A stretch of DNA of 64,000 nt, from contig DIBU01000008.1 of the NCBI GenBank assembly GCA_002416125.1, forward strand, positions 1 to 64,000. Reading direction: 5' to 3'. Source of the stretch: Halieaceae bacterium UBA5044 (GTDB taxonomy: Bacteria > Pseudomonadota > Gammaproteobacteria > Pseudomonadales > Halieaceae). Under the pieces are notes generated by a model. It saw only the letters and a list, made by a program, of their open reading frames with translations, had not been told where the DNA came from and ran no database searches. Each line of letters begins with the position of its first letter. Within the stretch, counting starts at the first letter, position 1. Below are positions 59,957-64,000 of the stretch, piece by piece. Both the position numbers and the translations under genes were made by a program.

Positions 59957-61051
59957 CTACGCGGTACCCTCCACGCCCACCAGGCGCAGGAGCTCGGCGG
60001 TACGCTGGCGCAGCGCCGTGGCGTCCTGGTCGACCAGGGTAATGTGGCCCAGTTTGCGGCCCGGCGCGGGCGACTTGCCGTAGTCGTGCAGGTGCGCGCC
60101 GGCGACCGCCAGAATATCCCGTGCGGCGGGCCACTCGCCGATAACGTTGACCATCACGCTGGGCGCTACGGCGGCAGTGACCCCGAGGGGCAGGCCGGCA
60201 ATGGCCCGCAGGTGATTCTCGAACTGGGAGGTCACCGCGCCCTCGATAGTCCAGTGGCCACTGTTGTGGACGCGCGGTGCATACTCGTTCACCAGCAGCT
60301 GGTCGCCACACTGGAACAGCTCCAGCGCCAGCACACCGACGTAATCCAGCGCGTTGAGCAAGCGCTCACAGTAGTCGCGGGCGGGGCCTTCCATGGGGTC
60401 GTTCGCGAGGGAGCGCGAGACACGCAGAATGCCGTCCTCGTGGCGGTTTTCGCTGAGGGGCCAGGTACGGCACTCACCGTCACGACCCCGCACGGCAATC
60501 ACCGAGAGCTCGCGATCAAAAGGCACGCGGGCTTCGAGGATGCAGGGTACGCGGCCCAGGGCTTCCCAGGCCGGCAGCAAATCCCCAGCCGCAGCCACGG
60601 ACGCCTGGCCCTTGCCGTCGTAGCCCATGCGCCGGGTTTTCAGGATCGCGGGAGTGCCCGTCTGGGCCAGCGCTGCGGCCAGGTCCGCCTCGGAATCAAT
60701 GGCAGCGTAGCGCGCGGTGGGCAGGCCCAGGCGCGTGAACAAGGACTTTTCCTGCAGCCGCTCCTGGGAGAGGAGAATCGCCTGGCTGCAGGGGGCCAGC
60801 AGTCCGCGCTGTTCCAGTGCATCGAGCGCAACCGGCGCAATATGCTCGAACTCCGCGGTGGCCACATCGATGCGCTCTGCAAAGGACGCCAGTGCAGCGG
60901 CATCTTCATAGCCACCGCGAAGATGTTCTCCCAGGGGTGCGGCGCAGGGCATCTCCTCGGGCGCCAGGAAGGTACAGCGCAACCCCAGCGGGTAGCCCGC
61001 CAGCGCCAGCATCTGCGCCAGCTGGCCTGCACCCAGGATACCGATGTTCAC
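59957..61051 (-). CDS. purK: N5-carboxyaminoimidazole ribonucleotide synthase
   Basis: A 364-residue ATP-grasp enzyme. NIGILGAGQLAQMLALAG at the start, KTRRMGYDGKGQ (ATP-grasp loop), ELSVIAVRGRDGE and VNEYAPRVHNSGHWTIEGAVTSQFE define PurK. It uses ATP and bicarbonate to carboxylate aminoimidazole ribonucleotide in purine synthesis. Its start overlaps the purE stop by 4 bp, and sbtA starts one base after its stop. Confidence 0.97.
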   Translation of the reverse strand: MNIGILGAGQLAQMLALAGYPLGLRCTFLAPEEMPCAAPLGEHLRGGYEDAAALASFAERIDVATAEFEHIAPVALDALEQRGLLAPCSQAILLSQERLQEKSLFTRLGLPTARYAAIDSEADLAAALAQTGTPAILKTRRMGYDGKGQASVAAAGDLLPAWEALGRVPCILEARVPFDRELSVIAVRGRDGECRTWPLSENRHEDGILRVSRSLANDPMEGPARDYCERLLNALDYVGVLALELFQCGDQLLVNEYAPRVHNSGHWTIEGAVTSQFENHLRAIAGLPLGVTAAVAPSVMVNVIGEWPAARDILAVAGAHLHDYGKSPAPGRKLGHITLVDQDATALRQRTAELLRLVGVEGTA

Positions 61052-61545
61052 GGTGCAGGGATCCGGGGGTCGGGGTGCGCCGCCACGTTGGCGGTCTGGC
61101 GCTCGCGGTAGGCGCGCAGACGCTCGCGCAGGGCGCTGTCCTGATTGGCCAGCATCGCCGCGGCCAGCAGCGCTGCATTCACGGCCCCTGCGCGGCCTAT
61201 CGCCAGCGTGCCGACCGGAATGCCCGCCGGCATCTGCGCGATGGAAAGCAACGAGTCCATGCCGTTGAGGGCACGGGATTGCACCGGCACACCCAACACC
61301 GGCACCAGGGTTTTCGCCGCCAGCATGCCCGGCAGGTGCGCTGCACCCCCGGCGCCAGCGATGATCACCTGCAGACCGCTGGCTTCAGCCGCCTCGGCGT
61401 AACTGAACAGGCGGTCCGGCGTGCGATGCGCGGACACCACTTCAACGGTGTGGGGCACCTCCAGCTCGGCCAGGGTGTCTGCGGCGCCTTGCATGGTCTC
61501 CCAGTCGGAGCGGGAGCCCATGACAATACCGACGAGTTCATTCAT
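61048..61545 (-). CDS. purE: N5-CAIR mutase PurE (class I)
   Basis: A 165-residue enzyme that moves the carboxyl group of N5-CAIR to C4, giving CAIR. Motifs VGIVMGSRSDWETM, VSAHRTPDRLF and IAGAGGAAHLPGMLA with the catalytic His/Ser are complete. The ATG at 61543-61545 (MNELVGIV) is the conserved start. It is the apparent first gene of purE-purK-sbtA-sbtB-yqcC. Confidence 0.97.
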   Translation of the reverse strand: MNELVGIVMGSRSDWETMQGAADTLAELEVPHTVEVVSAHRTPDRLFSYAEAAEASGLQVIIAGAGGAAHLPGMLAAKTLVPVLGVPVQSRALNGMDSLLSIAQMPAGIPVGTLAIGRAGAVNAALLAAAMLANQDSALRERLRAYRERQTANVAAHPDPRIPAP

Positions 61546-61629
61546 TGTGAGTCTTTCCCCTTGAGTCCTGCCATTGCGGCCAGTGGGCACTTCTGTACCC
61601 GGACATGAATCCTTGTGGCGGGGGCCGGC

Positions 61630-61658
61630 GGGATAGAAAGCGCACGAATCCTACACAA
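61630..61658 (-). promoter_or_regulatory. Weak candidate promoter for purE operon
   Basis: Minus-strand TTGTGT (61653-61658) and TATCCC (61630-61635) with 17-bp spacing; each matches consensus at only 3 positions. No PurR-type operator or ZTP riboswitch is recognisable. Confidence 0.25.
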
Positions 61659-61679
61659 GACGCCAGCCATGATATATTC

Positions 61680-61696
61680 GATTTTTATAAATAATC
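61680..61696. promoter_or_regulatory. LysR-type box in the purE/nhaR divergent region
   Basis: GATT-N9-AATC is a 17-bp dyad containing the T-N11-A core of LysR-family operators, in an AT-rich island 18 bp before the nhaR-like ATG. It is flanked by two direct ATTCGA repeats (61676-61681 and 61698-61703), 22 bp apart, about two helical turns. Confidence 0.45.
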
Positions 61697-61714
61697 AATT
61701 CGACTATTTCTGAG

Positions 61715-62614
61715 ATGACGCCCCTCAACTACAACCACCTGTACTATTTCTTCCATGTTGCCACTGACGGCAGCATCACGCGCGCCAGCAAGCGCCTGAA
61801 TCTGACCCCGCAAACCATCAGTGGGCAGATTGCGGCATTTGAGGAACAGCTTGGTGTGAAGCTGTTCCGCCGCGAGGGAAGGCGGCTGCGGCTCTCCGAA
61901 CAGGGCCGACAGATTTATGCCCACGCCGATGAAATTTTCCAGCTCGGGCGGGAAATCCGCCAGATGCTGCAGAACGAGAGCGCCCATACCGAGACGTTCC
62001 GCGTCGGCATCACCGATTCGATCCCCAAGATTCTCGCCAACCGGTTGCTACAACCGGCGCTGAAGGCCGTCGACAACCTGCGCCTGCAGTGCCACGAGGG
62101 CGACCAGGAGACGCTGCTGGCGGAACTGGCGGTGAGCCGCCTCGACTGCATCATCACCGACCAGCCCCTGCCCTCCGGCAGCCACATCAAGGCCTGGAAC
62201 TACCGCATTCTGGAGTCCGGCTTTACCTTCTTTGCCGTCCCGGAGCTCGCCGAGACCTGCCGCAGCCAGTTCCCGGCGAGCCTGAGCGGCAAGCCCTTCC
62301 TGGCCCCGGGGCGCAAGGCGGGAAGCCGCTCCTTTCTCAAGGCCTGGTTTGAAAAGCACCGGATCACCCCCGAAATCGTGGCGGAATTTGACGACAGCGC
62401 GCTTCTGAAGTCCTTCGGCCAGACCGGGCTGGGCATCTTTGCCGCGCCGACCATCATCGAAGCGTATGTGATCTCCCAGTATGGCGTTGCGGTGATTGGC
62501 CGCACCCGGGAATTCGTCGATGTGTTTTATGCGATATCCCCGGAGCGCCGCCTGCAGCATCCGGCCACGCTGGAGATCGTCAATACGCCGCTGGGCGGGG
62601 AGGCGGAGGGCTAA
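61715..62614 (+). CDS. NhaR-like LysR-family transcriptional regulator
   Basis: A 299-residue LysR protein whose start NYNHLYYFFHVATDGSITRASKRLNLTPQTISGQI is very close to E. coli NhaR (NYNHLYYFWHV...LTPQTITGQI). The effector-domain stretch EFDDSALLKSFGQTGLGIFAAPT also matches. NhaR activates nhaA in response to Na+. No nhaA is in the window. Its divergent neighbour is the purE-sbtA operon, making regulation of that operon or itself plausible. Its stop overlaps the convergent dinG-like stop by two bases. Confidence 0.88.
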   Translation: MTPLNYNHLYYFFHVATDGSITRASKRLNLTPQTISGQIAAFEEQLGVKLFRREGRRLRLSEQGRQIYAHADEIFQLGREIRQMLQNESAHTETFRVGITDSIPKILANRLLQPALKAVDNLRLQCHEGDQETLLAELAVSRLDCIITDQPLPSGSHIKAWNYRILESGFTFFAVPELAETCRSQFPASLSGKPFLAPGRKAGSRSFLKAWFEKHRITPEIVAEFDDSALLKSFGQTGLGIFAAPTIIEAYVISQYGVAVIGRTREFVDVFYAISPERRLQHPATLEIVNTPLGGEAEG

Positions 62615-64000
62615 CGCCCCAGCTCCCGGGTAAACGGCGGCAGGGAATCCAGTATTGCCTGACCGTAGCGCCGCGTGAGCAAACGCCGATCCATCAGCGT
62701 GACCCGACCGCTGTCGCTTTCCGTGCGCAACAGGCGGCCGCTGGCCTGCACCAGCCGCAGCGCCGCATCCGGCACGCTGATTTCCATAAAGGCGTTGCGG
62801 CCCTGGGCTTCCACCCATTCCGCCAGCGCCGCCTCGATAGGGCTATCGGGTACCGCGAAAGGTATCTTCGCAATCACCACGTGGCGACAGTAGGCGCCGG
62901 GAAGATCCACACCTTCGGCGAAGCTGGCCAGCCCAAAGAGGATGCTGCCGCGTCCGGCATCGACCGCTTCCCGATGCTGGCGCAGGATTTCCTGCTTGCT
63001 GCCTTCACCCTGCATCAGCAGCAGGTCGCCAAAGGTCGCGCTGACGCCCGCATGGACATCCTGCATCTGTCGTCGCGAGGAAAACAGCACCAGGCTGGCC
63101 TCGGCGGGGTCCAGCAATCCGGGCAGCTGCTCGATCAGCGCCGCGGTGTGTGCCTCGGCGTCACCGGGGTCGCAGGACATGGCGGGCACATGCAGGGTGG
63201 CCCGGGAATAATCGAAGGGGCTGGCCACGACCTTGAAGACGCCCTCGGCCGGAGCGCCGGAATGCAGCCTGAAGCGATCGAAGGAGCGCAGCGCGGTGAT
63301 GGTCGCCGAGGTGACCACGACGCCGGCGGCGCGTGACCACAGGTACTCCTGCAGAATATCCGCCGCGAGAATGGGGCTGCAGCGCAGGTCAAAGCCGGCC
63401 TGCCCGCCCCCGTCCAGCAAGGTCACCCAGCGCGCCATGGGCGGCACCTCGCCCTCGCCACTGACGGCATAGGCCTGCCACAAGGCCAGGGTGGACTCCG
63501 CGCGGCTCAGCAAACCACCCAGGCTCAGATGCCAGGTCTCGACATCGCTCTTGTGCAGGCCGCAGTCTTCCTCTTCCAACGCCTCCGACAGACGGGCCTC
63601 AATCTTCGCCAGAGCGGTGCTGATCTGCTGGAACTGGTTGGCCAGGCCTGCAGCCAGCGGCTGCAATTGCGCGGGCACCCGGCCATGGGCGAAGCGCAGC
63701 TGCTGCTCGTCACTGCGCCCGCTCCCGGGCACACGCTCTGCAAACAGGGCGGCCACCGCCTGCTCCGCCACCTGCAGCGCGCCCTGGGCCTCCTCCATCA
63801 GCCCCGGCAGCGCAGCCAGCGGTCGCGCCAGGTCAGTCAGCGGCGCCAGTGCCGAAGCCGCCTGCAGCAGCAGCTTGCGATTGTCCTGCAACCACTGGCC
63901 GGTCGTGTGCAGGCGACAGAAACTGGAGAAGTGCCCCAGCGCCTTGTCCGGCAGGTGGTGGCCCTCGTCAAACACATAAATGCTGTCTTCCGGCGGCGAC
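62611..64000 (-). CDS. DinG-family ATP-dependent helicase (5' end outside window)
   Basis: The 3' about 463 codons of a superfamily 2 XPD/DinG-like helicase. The first visible residues include the Walker B/DEAH-type box VFDEGHHLPDKALGHF. Motifs IV-VI follow, with SLVLFSSRRQMQ, SILFGLASFAEGVDLPG and RLVQASGRLLRTESDSG (arginine finger). Walker A and the Fe-S cysteines lie upstream, beyond the window edge. DinG/YoaA-type helicases unwind damaged or R-looped DNA. Whether this is DinG or YoaA cannot be settled without the N-terminal half. Confidence 0.88.
   Translation of the reverse strand, partial: SPPEDSIYVFDEGHHLPDKALGHFSSFCRLHTTGQWLQDNRKLLLQAASALAPLTDLARPLAALPGLMEEAQGALQVAEQAVAALFAERVPGSGRSDEQQLRFAHGRVPAQLQPLAAGLANQFQQISTALAKIEARLSEALEEEDCGLHKSDVETWHLSLGGLLSRAESTLALWQAYAVSGEGEVPPMARWVTLLDGGGQAGFDLRCSPILAADILQEYLWSRAAGVVVTSATITALRSFDRFRLHSGAPAEGVFKVVASPFDYSRATLHVPAMSCDPGDAEAHTAALIEQLPGLLDPAEASLVLFSSRRQMQDVHAGVSATFGDLLLMQGEGSKQEILRQHREAVDAGRGSILFGLASFAEGVDLPGAYCRHVVIAKIPFAVPDSPIEAALAEWVEAQGRNAFMEISVPDAALRLVQASGRLLRTESDSGRVTLMDRRLLTRRYGQAILDSLPPFTRELGR

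Noticed and set aside
61546..61714. ZTP riboswitch or PurR operator before purE
   Set aside because: No conserved ZTP motif pairing or PurR palindrome could be recognised; only a weak promoter-like pair and a LysR-type dyad.

Overview
This GC-rich, gene-dense window comes from the chromosome of a gammaproteobacterium. The evidence is the conserved gene orders ruvCAB-ybgC-tolQRAB-pal-cpoB-queE-queC and lipB-ybeD-dacA-rlpA-mltB-rodA-mrdA-rlmH-rsfS-nadD-proA, a Pseudomonas-type nrdAB, and the PA2779/PA2778-like pair. A marine Halieaceae/OM60-like (Cellvibrionales) origin is my guess from the overall gene mix and is not proven. I see no prophage, IS element, CRISPR array or rRNA. The only RNA gene recognised is one tRNA-Lys.

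Layout. 1-9.1 kb (minus strand): tRNA-Lys, queuosine genes queC/queE, the Tol-Pal envelope system and ruvCAB form one tightly packed operon-like run. Its head carries a textbook LexA (SOS) box. 9.1-11.9 kb: aspS, an FmdB zinc ribbon and an HU-type protein with a histone H1-like Lys/Ala tail. 12.2-19.6 kb (plus): proS, a lytic transglycosylase, a LuxR-type regulator beside a glutamine-synthetase-like enzyme (PuuA type), a secreted endonuclease/phosphatase-fold protein, a fatty-acid desaturase and glutathione peroxidase. 19.6-27.5 kb: prfC, an RND efflux pair, and a RegB/RegA (PrrBA)-type redox two-component system. 27.5-37.3 kb (minus): the lipoate/peptidoglycan-elongation/ribosome/NAD/proline cluster. 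37.4-45.5 kb: a DsbA-fold isomerase, monothiol glutaredoxin, argD-argF, and nrdA-nrdB behind a DnaA box. 45.5-54.1 kb: a NUDIX hydrolase, a four-gene run (PA2779-like, PA2778-like C39 peptidase lipoprotein, haloalkane dehalogenase, SLC13/TrkA-C permease), and fadB-fadA. 54.1-58.2 kb (minus): a lipoprotein amidohydrolase with two outer-membrane barrel proteins. 58.4-61.5 kb (minus): purE-purK-sbtA-sbtB-yqcC. 61.7-64 kb: a NhaR-like LysR regulator and the 3' part of a DinG-family helicase.

Most interesting biology. (1) A candidate bicarbonate module: purE and purK overlap by 4 bp, PurK consumes bicarbonate, and one base later comes an SbtA-type bicarbonate transporter followed by its SbtB PII-like adenylate sensor. 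A NhaR-type (sodium-responsive family) regulator is divergently transcribed next to it. (2) A coupled gene string linking a C39-like peptidase lipoprotein, a DhlA-type haloalkane dehalogenase and a permease. (3) A lipoprotein amidohydrolase/OprD/barrel operon that looks like an uncharacterised outer-membrane uptake-and-hydrolysis unit. (4) SOS control placed at the head of a ruvCAB-tol-pal superoperon. Regulatory sites are pattern matches made by eye; operon statements are inferred from spacing and overlap.
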